DNA of 64,000 bases from Ypsolopha sequella (GCA_934047225.1 OW204012.1:13020001-13084000), one strand, 5' to 3'; counted from the stretch's first letter, positions 22,448 through 32,896 are shown. The notes: generated by a model not told the origin, from the sequence alone. Numbers and translations are program-made.

Positions 22448-23185
22448 ATGCCGAGGAGAAAACGACCTAACATAGGTCGTCGAAGTCGATCGAATGTGCG
22501 ACGAGCTACCTCACGCGCTAATCGCACTGATGACCAGCGAGAGACTGATAATGATAACAGTCGTATTGGTATGACAGATTTGCATTCTAGAGTGAATTAC
22601 AATGAAGTGGATAATAGGCATAGAATGGAACGAGTTCGGGCACATCGATCACAACAGCAGCGAGCACGGGAAAATGAAATTGATCGATTCCGCAGACGCA
22701 ATGTTCCTGTGAACCTGGCACGAGGAGCATTCTCCTACGATCAAGAAATAGATTATAGTGCCGACAAATCTGTAACAATTGGGGAAATGTCAATCATTTG
22801 TCAACATTGTAAAGTTTTAAAATACAGCGGTGAATTTGCAGGATTATGTTGTGCTGGTGGTAAACTAAAATTGCCACAGTTAGTCCCACCACCTGATCCA
22901 TTAGACTCATTAGTTTTTGGGATGACTGATTAATTGATTACAGGTGCTGAAACCAACAAAAAAGTCAGTGCTATGATTTTGTATTCAAACAGAATCCGTG
23001 AACGATTGACGTACATCCGTCTAAACCAACAGCAGCTTCGATCTGAAGAGTACACTCATCTTCGCGATGCTATTAATGCCGATGGCAATGCAAACAATGT
23101 GGGAAAAATGTCAATTTTGCCGGCCACTTACATTGGAAGGCCACGCCACCACGGTGTCGTGCATTTGGGTATATTTGTTGACTAA
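22448..23185 (+). pseudogene. Helitron Rep/helicase N-terminal remnants
   Basis: Two in-frame segments are separated by one TAA (22931-22933). The first (161 residues) starts MPRRKRPNIGRRSRSNVRRA, has an arginine-rich region, and includes a small cysteine motif ICQHC...GLCCAGGK. The second (83 residues) contains AETNKKVSAM, LRSEEYTHLRDAI and NNVGKMSILPATYIGRPRH, blocks from just before the Rep nuclease of Helitron proteins. Roughly the central Helitron-like N-terminal domain is deleted between them, and the sequence diverges before the nuclease. It cannot encode a working transposase. Confidence 0.85.
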
Positions 23186-23432
23186 TACATATATGTCTGA
23201 ACTAATATTCAATTTGATATAATTCAAATATTTTTTATTAAAGACTATATAAATCAACCTTTACGGTAGGAACCATATTTTCTTAAATTTCCGCGATTGA
23301 CACCTGAATCGGCAACATATCAATTAATCTAACAGCAAATGCGAACCAGACTTGCTAAAGATGTCTTGACTTGCCTCGCCAGGACTTGACGGCGGCGTGG
23401 CGAATATTGCCGATGTTGTGTTCATGACTTTC

Positions 23433-23765
23433 TTAAATCTCATCCAAATCCTTTAGTTCATCGGCAGTTAAATTAAGTTCTGAAAATGTTATTCCTTCAG
23501 ATGATGACACAGATGATGATGATGGCATTGTTGAGACGAACTTCGGTTTTAATAACAGTTGTTGTTTCACTCGATTTTTTTGTTCCTTAGCCCTATTAAT
23601 TTGTATTATTCGGCTCAAATTGTGACCGCACTTTATACAAAACTTGAAGGTATCAGCGGTTATTGTGAAACATTCGTCACATCTTTACAATTGTTTTGTG
23701 CAACTAGGACAGGTACTTCTGTTGTTCTGCCGTTCAATCCACTTTTTACAAAAGGGACAATGCAT
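23433..23765 (-). pseudogene. Antisense cysteine-rich ORF in the Helitron, one in-frame stop
   Basis: From ATG at 23765 a single frame of 111 codons (including the final stop) runs to 23433, broken only by TAA at 23685-23687. Before the stop it reads MHCPFCKKWIERQNN and CPSC; after it CDEC and CIKCGHNL. Four CxxC pairs suggest two zinc ribbons, followed by a basic stretch, a serine-rich segment and an acidic end (LNLTADELKDLDEI). I do not recognise the family. It could be a captured host gene or an accessory Helitron gene. Confidence 0.55.
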
Positions 23766-24492
23766 TGTTAAAAGTTAACTATAACTTCTGAAAAATAGTT
23801 TTGAAATATCAATTATATTTTCTTGGAAAGTTCGGTGACAGTGACACTGACAGTCAGTGTTGGCAGGTTACTATTACGTTTAGTAATGTGGCGTAATCGA
23901 CACAGACAAAAAAAATAGGCTGGTACGTACCTTATTTGTTAATATAAGTGTCTATATAATCTAATCTAATATAATGTCTCATGCAAAATAATTATGAACA
24001 TTAAGCTGGACATGTGTGCGTGATTTGTCCACTCTTTCCGCCCACTATGGAGCCGATACTTAGACTATCTGATGATGCCTTTATAAAGCTGCCGGCTCTG
24101 AAATACATACATATGGTTTATATTAAGAGGTAAGTGATACGAAGTTCACCGGGTCAGCTAGTTTGACAATAAAAGTACTTTGACAGGGGAGTTCTTTCGC
24201 GAAAAGAACTTTAGGATACGAAGCTTTTTGACTGATTTGCGCATTTGTTGATAGTTTTTTTTTACGAAGGATAATTTGATTTCTTATCACAGATCGTTTT
24301 TTAATCGTTAAAGATTATTTTAATGCTTATTTGATTAGAATAATGAAAATAAAATCAATTAAAATCAAAAAAATCATTGATATATTATTATGATGGCCGC
24401 CATTAACTCTTTCCTCTTTGATTGAGTAAAGGGGCGACTTGAAAAATATCCACTTAAAAAGATTATGGGTGTATCTCTTACATAACCCGCTG

Positions 24493-25192
24493 TTTTTAGG
24501 GTTTCGTAGTATCTAAAAGGTACAAAAGGAACCTTTATGGTGAGACTCCGTTGTCCGTCCGTCCGTTTGTCACCGTCTAGTGATTCTCATAACTTTAGCA
24601 CCGTTAAAGATAAATACATGAAATTTGGCACAAAAATAGCATTAATTGTTCAAAATATTTACAAAACAAAAGTAAAAAAAAAATAAAAATATTGTCCTAA
24701 AAATACAATATGGGTATCAAATTGTAGATATTAAAAAGTTGATTGTAAAAATATATTTTACTATATTTATTGGCACTGGTTTCGAGAAATCTTAAAAAAA
24801 CCACGAAAATATGTATGTATCCCCTTATCTCCGAAACTGATAGACCGAAAAATATGAAAAAGCTGTTGATTATAGATCGGAACTGGCCAAGTACAAGAAA
24901 ACTATAGCGATTTAAAAAAGTCTGAGCACAAATGAGAAATATAAAAAAAGAAGAAAAATAAATGTATAAAATATTTTATAAAAATACAATGTGGGTTTCA
25001 AATTGTAGGTATTAAATTGCTGATTGTAAAAATATATAGTTTGGCTATATTTAATAGCATGTATTTCGAGAAAACCTTGAAAGACCATAATAAATAAAGC
25101 GGTTGAGAAATACACGAAAACGAAAAAAATAATATCATTCACAATACGGAACTCTAGGTACGCGAGTCTGACTCGCACTTGGCCGGTTTTTT
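24493..25192 (-). repeat. Full-length GGTTCCGTA-ended interspersed repeat
   Basis: About 700 bp. In minus orientation it begins ACCGGCCAAGTGCGAGTCAG, then a short inverted motif AGGGTTCCGTA-type, and ends at GGTACAAAAGGAACC and the TAGGGTTTC-type terminus. Inner landmarks are AAGCGGTTGAGAAAT, TCTCCGAAACTG and ACTCCGTTGTCCGTCCGTC. The near-terminal AGGGTTCCGTA and TACGGAACCCT of the family form inverted ends. No ORF is conserved between copies. Other copies: 13254, 14655, 28160, 30370, 37248 and 50859. Confidence 0.85.
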
Positions 25193-25858
25193 TATACATA
25201 CTGACGCTACTTTAATCACACACACAAAGTATTTTGTGAGAAACTTTGATATTACCTTATTTTATCTCGGTTCAATGTCAGTGTGACATAAAGTTAACGC
25301 CTACTTTAATCAATCAAGACATGACATAATAAAGATAAGCAGTTGACTTTATCTTAGGCAGCGGTCTTTTCTTCCGGGTTTTCGTTCAATGAAGACACGC
25401 CATTTAAAGGAATCGCCAGACAGAAAGCGAGGCGTTGGCGGGGCATGGAAACTCCATCTCACGAAGTTCGTTTGGCTATGATTTTAGTAGTGACGTGTAC
25501 AAATAAGCGCGTTGTGTGTGTGTGTTGCGCGTTTTGTTTGGCCTAAGGTCTCGCACGACTGAAGACATTATTCAAAGACAAAGACAAAGACAAAGAAATT
25601 TCTTTGTTAAAACATGAGTAAAATATAAAAGATGGTGAACGAAGAGCTTAGATCTATCACGTTTTAGCCTAAAAGGCATACAAATATTAAAGAGGTGACA
25701 ATGTGCCTCTGGTAAATGTCAGTCGGACTCCTACAATTTGAATAATATATTTCTAATAATAAATTCTAATTCCACATTACATGATATGTCATATTAAGTT
25801 ATAAAAATGTCAAGTTAAATAAATGCAAATTAAGTCATGTTTAGTAGGTATACATTGT
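25193..25858. other. Unassigned sequence
   Basis: Includes an ACAAAGACAAAG simple repeat near 25577-25597. No gene recognised. Confidence 0.4.
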
Positions 25859-26019
25859 AGCCGATTCTGAAGGCTTTAATTTTAGTTTTAGTGCTGTCAA
25901 AACTAAATTTTCATCATTGCAAAATAGTTCATAAGTGTTAAGAACAGAAGCTAAATTACTTTGGAAAAATTTAAGTCTTGACAGCACTAAAACTAAAATT
26001 AAAGCCTTCAGAATCGGCT
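25859..26019. mobile_element. 161-bp MITE with perfect 42-bp inverted ends
   Basis: 25859-25900 and 25978-26019 are exact inverted complements beginning AGCCGATTCTGAAGGCTTTA. A degraded relative of one end lies near 55850. The loop of 77 bases has no ORF. Perfect arms suggest recent activity or gene conversion. Confidence 0.9.
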
Positions 26020-26028
26020 TTATTATCC

Positions 26029-26250
26029 AAGTTATAAGATACTCTCAGCTTGTACTTTCAGTTAGATTATCGAGAAGATATTCTTTTATGGTATAGTAAC
26101 ATTTATTAAGCAATATCGTTTTAAACTTATTCTTAAATTCATTTCCATCTAACTTTCGGATATTCTTAGGAATTTTGTTGTGTATTAGAGGACCCATACA
26201 GTATACACTTTTATTCCACGGGGTCAACAACAGAACCAATACCAAAGTAA
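26029..26250 (-). pseudogene. C-terminal fragment of a LINE ORF2
   Basis: The minus-strand frame 26045-26245 reads WNKSVYCMGPLIHNKIPKNI then RKLDGNEFKNKFKTILLNKC. A short segment with GPxxxNxIPxxI, FKxxLKxxLL and a closing aromatic helix is typical of the end of jockey/CR1-like LINE ORF2 proteins. Upstream domains are absent, as in 5'-truncated copies. Confidence 0.5.
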
Positions 26251-26447
26251 ATATATTTATACAGTAGTGAATCTTAGTAAAACGCTCTCATTCAAATGAT
26301 GCGTTTAAGAGCCGGGGCTCTACCGCGTAATTCTCATTTGTATCAACTTCAAGCAAATGCATGCGAAATACAACGCGTGCAAAAGAGATGGCATGTTAGG
26401 CGGGCGTCGTCGCACGCACGACAAGTTTCAATCTCAAGTTGATGTTT

Positions 26448-26904
26448 GTGAAAATTAACCCGCCTTTTTCTAATTAATCGAAACAGAACTCTTATATTCA
26501 AATTTCACTCAATAGTTAAATTTGAATAGAAGTGTTCTGTTCTGTTTAATAAACCTTAATAAGATTATGTTTATTCTGCGAAATCCATCGCTATGAATAT
26601 TTCCTGCGACCTCTTGTTATGTAACAAGAGGTCGCAGGTTCGAATCCTGGCCCGGGGAATTTTTTCAAATTCTTGTCGTTGGATTTGTTTCTGATTGATA
26701 TTTTCTAGTTTTTAATGCACTCTAATAATATTTAAATCCTTATTACCTATTTATTGTATGTTGCCATCGCAAAGTTTCCATTTGGTTCTGTAAATCAGAC
26801 ACAATACTAAGGTTATAAGGTTTTGTTGCATAACTATTGAGTGAATTTTGAATTTAATTTTAAGTGTTCTGTTTCGATTAATTAGAAAAAGGCGGGTTTT
26901 TCAC
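26448..26904. mobile_element. 457-bp foldback element with a central tRNA-half hairpin
   Basis: Arms 26448-26518 and 26831-26904 are inverted copies sharing AACCCGCCTTTTTCTAATTA. In the middle a perfect 17-base-arm hairpin (26606-26641, CCTGCGACCTCTTGTTA) runs directly into GGTTCGAATCCTGG, a Pol III B-box/T-arm. A related half copy lies at about 56700-56845. Confidence 0.8.
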
Positions 26905-27045
26905 AATCCGGCTGCGAAACGAAGCGAAGTTTTGGGGAATCTCCATACAAATCTCGGCACGGCGGCGCGGCGTCTAGAGCACGCGTCTGTGTGTGTGAGT
27001 TCGAATCTGAGCATTTGTATTAAGATTTGCTACTATATCTGCCAA

Positions 27046-27186
27046 TGCCAACCGTTTCACCGATACAATTTCGGCATAATAATTATCATTATCAATTGAT
27101 AATGCCGAAATTGTTTCGGTGAAACGGTTGGCATATAGTCAACAACAATCACACGTGAGTGTTCAAGCCGTATGTAATAATAATTC
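27046..27186. repeat. Palindrome joined to half of a second palindrome
   Basis: 27046-27077 and 27102-27133 are inverted complements (31 of 32) containing CCAACCGTTTCACCGA. Eleven bases later, 27145-27184 reproduces 40 bases of one arm of the 20255 palindrome. Confidence 0.92.
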
Positions 27187-27205
27187 AGTTTCATTTCACA
27201 CATAC

Positions 27206-27310
27206 ATCCTCACGACATGAATCCCTGAGGGGATGTCAGGGACGATCCGAATGAGGACTGTGAAATGCAAGTCACAGCAAGTTTCACCGACAATTATGAC
27301 GTCGCAGCAG
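27206..27310. repeat. TTCCGAGTGTGAACT family, diverged copy
   Basis: CACGACATGAATCCCTGAGG, GACTGTGAAATGCAAGTCAC and TTTCACCGACAATTATGACG match the family at 48917. Confidence 0.55.
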
Positions 27311-28159
27311 CGTTTCCGGCAGCAGACCAAAAACAAATGTGCCCTGAAATTGGACCCGCCACCTGCAGATCCATTAGACCACAGGGGTGGTTTAGAACAA
27401 AGCTATTTTCAGTCTGGAAAATCCAGAACACTCGCCTCCTACATCTTATTTTAGCTCTAGTTATCTACGTAAAGACGTCATACTTTTCCAGGCGTGAAAT
27501 GACGTGTTTCGTGAGATTATGTGCTCATATACATAAACCAGTCTTATTTACTGGAAAATGTATAATATATGGCTTCCTGGTTTTGGTGTAAGTAGCTAGA
27601 AAATATAGGTAGCATTATTTTAATGGGATTATTACCAACACCAATGCCAAATTATGCACCTTGTGAGCCCTCGGGAAAATTTCCTTTGAGACACTTTTGG
27701 TTGTCATTACCATTGTAACAGGGTCAGCACAATTTTCCTTGATAGTACGCAGCAATTCCTAGTAGCAAAATCAAACGGCTGCAAGATAGTCAGCATGAGA
27801 GAGGGATACATAAATAAATCGACATTTTTGATCCCGAACGACGTTAAGGGGCTGCACAATGCTAAAATTCAGTCCTGCTCTAAAGACTTTTTTTTTGGAC
27901 AACCCCTTAATAAGAGTCTTTTCATTGTGATGAAACCACGGGTTTGCTTAGGGGGGAGGGGTTGGATAAAACGTTACGTAGGGGGAGGGGAGCTACTATG
28001 CAATAGGGTTCCGAACCCAAAGGGCAAAGCGGAGCCCTAACAATGTCACTCTGCAGGGGATCGCAGATAGGTTATTTTTTTACTCTGGTAAGTTTTTTTT
28101 ACTCACGCAGCTGCCCATCCACAGGTATTTATTTGCTCCCATATTTGCATCGTACGACA
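27311..28159. other. Unassigned sequence
   Basis: Open frames at 27233-27591 and 27795-28040 show no recognisable domain. GGGTTCCGAACCC near 28004 resembles repeat ends. No gene called. Confidence 0.4.
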
Positions 28160-28487
28160 AATTAAAAAAAAAATTATAAAAATACAATATGGGTATCAAA
28201 TTGTAGCTATTAAAAAGCTGATTGTAAAAATATATAGTTTGGCTATATTTAAGTGCATCTATTTTGAGAAATCCTTGAAAAACCATAAAAAGATGTATGT
28301 CCCCCCTTATCTCCAAAACAGAAAAATGTGAAAAAAAAAATCATAGTAATATGTGTTTACGTAAAGATTACAGGAAAAATAAAGCGGTTGAGAAATTCAC
28401 GAAAAAAAATTACAAAATTTAATTTATCATCTACAATACGGAACCCTAGGTACGCGAGTCTGCCTCGAACTTGGCCGGTTGTTTTTT
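28160..28487 (-). repeat. GGTTCCGTA-ended repeat, truncated
   Basis: Inverted copy from TATGGGTATCAAATTGTAG to CTTGGCCGGTTG, same family as 24493. Confidence 0.85.
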
Positions 28488-28682
28488 AAATGATTTTCTT
28501 ACACAATTCCACAACAGATTGCTATCTGATGTTTTGAATGGATTAGATAGAAATATGTTGATAATGTAGCAAAATGGAACCTTGAAATTACTGCGCATAA
28601 TAATATTGATATCGCAAGGATTTATCGTATCTAAGAAATTAATGTTCGTGGTTAAGATTTAAGGCCTTATGAGCAGTTTGCT

Positions 28683-28994
28683 TGAGGTATCTTTGATGGA
28701 TAAAATCTGAAACGAAGATATCCCTCAAAGATCGAAGGTGACCGACATAGCCTGCCGAATCAGTAAGTTGAAGTGGCAGTGGACTGGCCATATTTGTCAC
28801 CGACGTGATAACCGTTGGGGCCGGAATGGAGTCCACATACAGCAAAGCGCAGCGTAGGCCACCCTCGTGCCCGCTTGACTGACGATCTGTAGGACGTTGC
28901 GGGTGGCGGCTGGATGAGGGTGACTGAGGACCGCCAGGAGTGGTATAATATTGGGGAAGCCTATGTCCAGCAGTGGACGAATACGGGCTGATGG
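28683..28994 (+). pseudogene. Strongly 5'-truncated RTE LINE with 14-bp target duplication
   Basis: ATGAGCAGTTTGCT occurs at 28669-28682 and 28995-29008. The copy includes the ORF C-terminus (ACATAGCCTGCCGAATCAGT onward) and the shared tail GTCCAGCAGTGGACGAATAC, like the copy at 16429. About 312 bp remain; frames are broken. Confidence 0.9.
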
Positions 28995-29008
28995 ATGAGC
29001 AGTTTGCT

Positions 29009-29281
29009 GCCACTTCGGAATAAAAAAAAACATTATTACTTACCAGAATAATTTATTGCTATTTCTTGACATTTAATTGAGCAGATTTTTAATAATATTA
29101 CTGGTCAACAAAAACACTTTAAAAATATTGTTTGACTATCTAGTAGAAACTTGTGTGCTAAATCCGAATCTGAACTCAGATTTTCGCTATCACCTTGGGT
29201 TATTTATTTAAGACAGATTGAATTTTGAAAAAACGCGTTTTTACTACACTTGATGGGACTTTACGCCTTTCTTCTATCAGA
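29009..29281. other. Unassigned sequence
   Basis: AT-rich, nothing recognised. Confidence 0.4.
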
Positions 29282-29624
29282 TGGTAGAGCTGATGCCGGG
29301 CTCGACTGTGGAGGTACCACCATCTTACTTGGAGACCCCCTCGGAGTAATTCGGGTGAGAGTAAGAGGACAGCTCACAGGCGAAAAACCAGGAGGCATTC
29401 CTGGGACCGATGGATGGCTGTATATCCATCCCTAATAGCCGGGCCTTATATGGAACAGACTGGTGAAGGGCAGCAGCGTCACTGGTGCGAGGGTTCCGGC
29501 ACCGCGCTCACTAGCCCGCCTGCCCAGCGTTTGTGAGTATGGGCAATTCTTCCAGGATGACCGCCGGGAGTGACAAAGTCCTGGAAAGGCTTATGTCCAG
29601 CAGTGGGCGAACTAGGCTGATGGA
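29282..29624 (+). mobile_element. Tail-sharing SINE, copy S5
   Basis: Nearly full-length copy from TGGTAGAGCTGATGCCGGGC to GCGAACTAGGCTGATGG. A 26-bp tandem array begins eleven bases beyond its 3' end. Confidence 0.9.
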
Positions 29625-29635
29625 CTACGCTTTCT

Positions 29636-29825
29636 AGTTCTTCTAGTTCTATATAAGAAATAGTTCTTCTAGTTCTATATAAGAAATAGTTCTTCTAGTT
29701 CTATATAAGAAATAGTTCTTCTAGTTCTATATAAGAAATAGTTCTTCTAGTTCTATATAAGAAATAGTTCTTCTAGTTCTATATAAGAAATAGTTCTTCT
29801 AGTTCTATATAAGAAATAGTTCTTC
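29636..29825 (+). repeat. 26-bp tandem repeat, about seven units
   Basis: Unit AGTTCTTCTAGTTCTATATA plus AGAAAT repeats with essentially no variation and lies just 3' of a SINE tail. Confidence 0.97.
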
Positions 29826-30152
29826 GGCTTTAATTTTCAATAACACTTCTTCTCAATCGTTCTATAAAAAAAAGATTCGTGAAAATAAGATCATAAGAGT
29901 TACACCCGATTTTTATAGTAAAATCTTTGTTAGAAAAGCTCTTACAAAATATTTTTTTCAATGCATGTGCTCGTAAAGGCCCACTTTTTATGCATCAAAA
30001 CCGAACAGAAAGTCGATTATTTTGCCCTAGGGCTCTATTATTATTATTTTTTTAATTCATTTGCAATGATTGGCTAACCTGCAGCCTTTCCTGTCTACCA
30101 TAGATGTTATACTTTTTTTTCCACTGTTTAACGGCTCTGGATACAATATTTT
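29826..30152. other. Unassigned sequence
   Basis: Nothing recognised. Confidence 0.4.
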
Positions 30153-30350
30153 TGAGCCAATCATAATTTAAAATTCACAAGATTGTATTTGTTTTCATTT
30201 CCTCACACTATGCATTGAAAAACGTAGTATGATACACGGGCGTAAAAGCAATAAATTACTCGGTTACGTTTAAAACACTCGCTACGCTCGTGTTTTAAAT
30301 CGTCCTCGTATTTTATTCCTTTGCGCCCTTGTAGCATAAACTACTATTAT
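30153..30350 (+). repeat. Interspersed repeat, copy 2 of the 466-672 family
   Basis: See 466-672. The same block order is kept, with a few single-base and short length differences. Confidence 0.8.
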
Positions 30351-30369
30351 TTTGAAAAGTACGATTCTG

Positions 30370-30855
30370 TCATTTCCACCAATGCCAGTAAATATAGTAG
30401 TAAAAGTATATATTTTTACAATCAGCTTTTTAATATCTACAAATTGATACCCATATACGAGTACCTATATTACAATATATTTTTAGTATATTTTATATTT
30501 TTCTCACACAACTGTTTTGGAAGTATTTTGAACATTTTCAAATTTTTCATATTTTTTTACACCCGGACCCCCGTTCATTAATTAACACTTTCGTCAGGTT
30601 CCAACACTGACAGCAGGATAGCGTATACAATTTTCAACGCGTGCGACATAGATGGCAATAGAACCCGTGTCGCGACCTCTAGTTTATGAACGCGCCCCTG
30701 ATATGTGGACAAATTAATGCTATTTTTGTGCCAAATTTCATGGCTTTATCTTTAACGGTGCCAAAGTTATGAGGCTGCGACATACAGACGGACGGACGGA
30801 CAACGGAGTCTCACCATAAAGGTTTATTTTGTAGGTACTACGGAACCCTAAAAAT
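30370..30855 (+). repeat. GGTTCCGTA-ended repeat, 5'-truncated
   Basis: From TTTCCACCAATGCCAGTAAA to GGTACTACGGAACCCTAAAA, including CAGACGGACGGACGGACAAC. Same family as 24493. Confidence 0.85.
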
Positions 30856-30866
30856 ACAGTAATAAT

Positions 30867-31383
30867 TAGACATCGGATTTTATTTGCATATGCAAATGCA
30901 TATAACTCTCTAATTACGGCGTTAATGCATATTTTAACCTTTTTTCCCAATCGTGCATATTTCGTTTAGTAGCGGGAGGTACGTGTAGGGACCTAGGTAC
31001 GAAGACGTGTAGGGCGCAAGCGCAGTGGCTGAGTAAACTGACTGACCAGTGCGTGCGTTTTGTCCAATGACGTCAGTTGATGTAGAGAGGTCGTTTTCGG
31101 CGTACAAATTGATACTGGGTGACAAACGTCACAACTTTGCACTCGAAAATTTGGAAAAATACCTAATTGAATATTGTCACAAAAACTATACATAAGTTTA
31201 AGAATATTTCGCTGTTTTTGTACCGTCTTTAAATAAAATATATAAAAATAAAAATGGTTTTTTGATTTTGCATTGTGCATATTTTGGACATATCAACAGT
31301 TTTTAGTGCATATTTCGGCCTTGTTTAGTGCATATTTGCATGCATATTTTGGCACTTTGTTAATGCATATAATCCGATGTCTA
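30867..31383. mobile_element. Non-autonomous hAT-like element with 8-bp target duplication
   Basis: GTAATAAT flanks the element at 30859-30866 and 31384-31391. Inverted ends start TAGACATCGGATT. Both subterminal zones are rich in GCATAT motifs (for example GTGCATATTT), a pattern of subterminal binding-site repeats seen in hAT elements. No transposase frame is present. Confidence 0.82.
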
Positions 31384-31391
31384 GTAATAAT

Positions 31392-31772
31392 AAATGTAAA
31401 GCTTACGTTCATGTGTAAAGCAATAAATAAACGACAACTACGCTTTTTGTTTGTAGTCAAGCCATTGTTTACATTTTGAAGAGTCATTTACTGAAACGAA
31501 TGAATAATATTAATTAGTATGGCTGTATAGTATTATATTATGTATGAACGAACGTGTGTGTTTGAACAATAGTGGAACGAAGTCCATTATTTTGTACCAG
31601 TTCTGCCACTTTAGCGCTTTCAGTGCTAGATCTAGCGCTGTTCTAGTACGTTTAGCGCGCATTTTTAAACGGTTTTTAATTTCATGTTTGGCGCCTTTTT
31701 AGGGTTCCGTAGGGCGAAACGGACCCTTAATGTCACTGCTGTCCGTTCGAATCCTGGTCCGAGGAATTGGCA
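31392..31772. other. Unassigned sequence
   Basis: Includes GTTCGAATCCTGGTCCG near 31746, a tRNA T-arm-like motif, just before repeat H. No gene recognised. Confidence 0.4.
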
Positions 31773-32064
31773 TAGATTAAATTATGTTAAGGTGTGTTAA
31801 TTCGAAAACCATTTCGAGATTTAAGTTTAAAAAGCCGTATTTTCGAAGTTTTGGTTTTTCGAACTTCCATTTGCCCTTGTGTGACGTCACTTGATTAATG
31901 GCTGTTTAGAAATGTGTCCTTTGCTATCAAGATAAATTTATAATAATTTGCTTCAGACTGATTTGACAGCTAGATGACAGATGAGTAGACATACAGAGAC
32001 AGACCACTTTTTTTATAAGCAATCACACATCACAATCAGTATAATGTCTAAAATTCTCAAGTGA
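31773..32064 (+). repeat. Host repeat H, unoccupied copy
   Basis: Reads AGATTAAATTATGTTAAGG through GTTTAAAAAGCCG to ATAATGTCTAAAATTCTCAA. It contains, undisturbed, both TTAA sites that are occupied by MITEs in the copies at 14905 and 46210. Confidence 0.85.
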
Positions 32065-32603
32065 CAAGGTCATAGGACAATTCTTTAAAAAATCATAAAA
32101 AAATAATGGTCAATATATATAGCAAAATAATGAAAACCATGTCCTAAAATGACGTAAATTATCCGAAAAAAATTAAAAATAAAATCTTTTAAAAATTAAG
32201 CTATGGGAATTATCTTTCAAATATTCGTATATAACCTGAGTCAAAGACCTTGGGATTGTAAATGTCTGTCCGCTTTGGCTGGACTGTCACCATAGGCCAG
32301 GAGTCTCCAAACATTTTAGCCTAAGGGCCACACTGATTCCCCCAATCGTCCCAAGGGCCAAGACCTAGATAGCTCATAATTCCAAAATACTGTAGTTTTG
32401 ACGCAAAAATGTTTGTATTGTTACTAGCCGGTCAGTGAGATATCTACTGTGCAGGACGCAGGCAGAGAATATAAAGTATTACTACGTAAAGAAGCGACAC
32501 TCACCTCCCCGCGCGAATTTAACGTCCCCCGCAAGTTAGTGGCAAATCTGGAGGCAGGCAGAGCTCGAGTAGCACTCGTTCACTGCGTATTTTGTTTTGT
32601 TTT

Positions 32604-32756
32604 CTTGATTTTGAACACAAACACTTGTACTATTTGTTTCATAACACTTGTTTTATGTTATGAAACAAATAGTACAAGTGTTTGTGTTCAAAATCGAGAT
32701 GCTTTTTATGTTTCATCAAGTGCCGACAATCGCAAGTATAAATCTTGTTTTGTTTT
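32604..32756. mobile_element. Hairpin insertion with 12-bp direct flanks
   Basis: TTGTTTTGTTTT occurs at 32592-32603 and again at 32745-32756. The related sequence at about 21130-21150 has a single such tract and lacks the intervening segment. Inside, 32607-32646 and 32656-32695 are exact 40-base inverted complements with a 9-base loop. Confidence 0.7.
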
Positions 32757-32782
32757 ATTACGATACTGATTTTTAATCAATT

Positions 32783-32896
32783 ATGGTTCGTTATTGTGGT
32801 ATACATGAATGCCTAGAAAACGGAGCAACCAATAAAGAACGGAGATTTTTTAAATTTGCTTCTTCCGATGAACTAAGCCATTTTCTTTTATGTTAA
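32783..32896 (+). CDS. THAP-like zinc-finger start, 37 codons
   Basis: ATG at 32783 opens MVRYCGIHECLENGATNKER followed by RFFKFASSDELS and stops at 32896. The C-x4-C pair and KERRFF are shared with 20989-21111; the differences are mostly conservative. Later zinc ligands are missing, so this is a first exon or a remnant. Confidence 0.5.
   Translation: MVRYCGIHECLENGATNKERRFFKFASSDELSHFLLC

Larger units (their letters stand above)
21644..24161 (+). mobile_element. 2.5-kb Helitron with decayed Rep gene
   Basis: Starts TCTATCTATATAAATAAAAA and ends GTTCACCGGGTCAGCTAG, followed by T. The 5'-TC, CTAG-3' and A/T flank are those of Helitrons; the start could also be the TC at 21648. It retains two short pieces of the Helitron Rep/helicase ORF (22448-23185) and an antisense cysteine-rich ORF near its 3' end (23433-23765). 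The HUH nuclease and helicase domains are gone, so it is non-autonomous. Confidence 0.88.

Noticed and set aside
26281..26450. Possible gene exon with GC-rich content
   Set aside because: No open frame with splice sites or domain could be supported.
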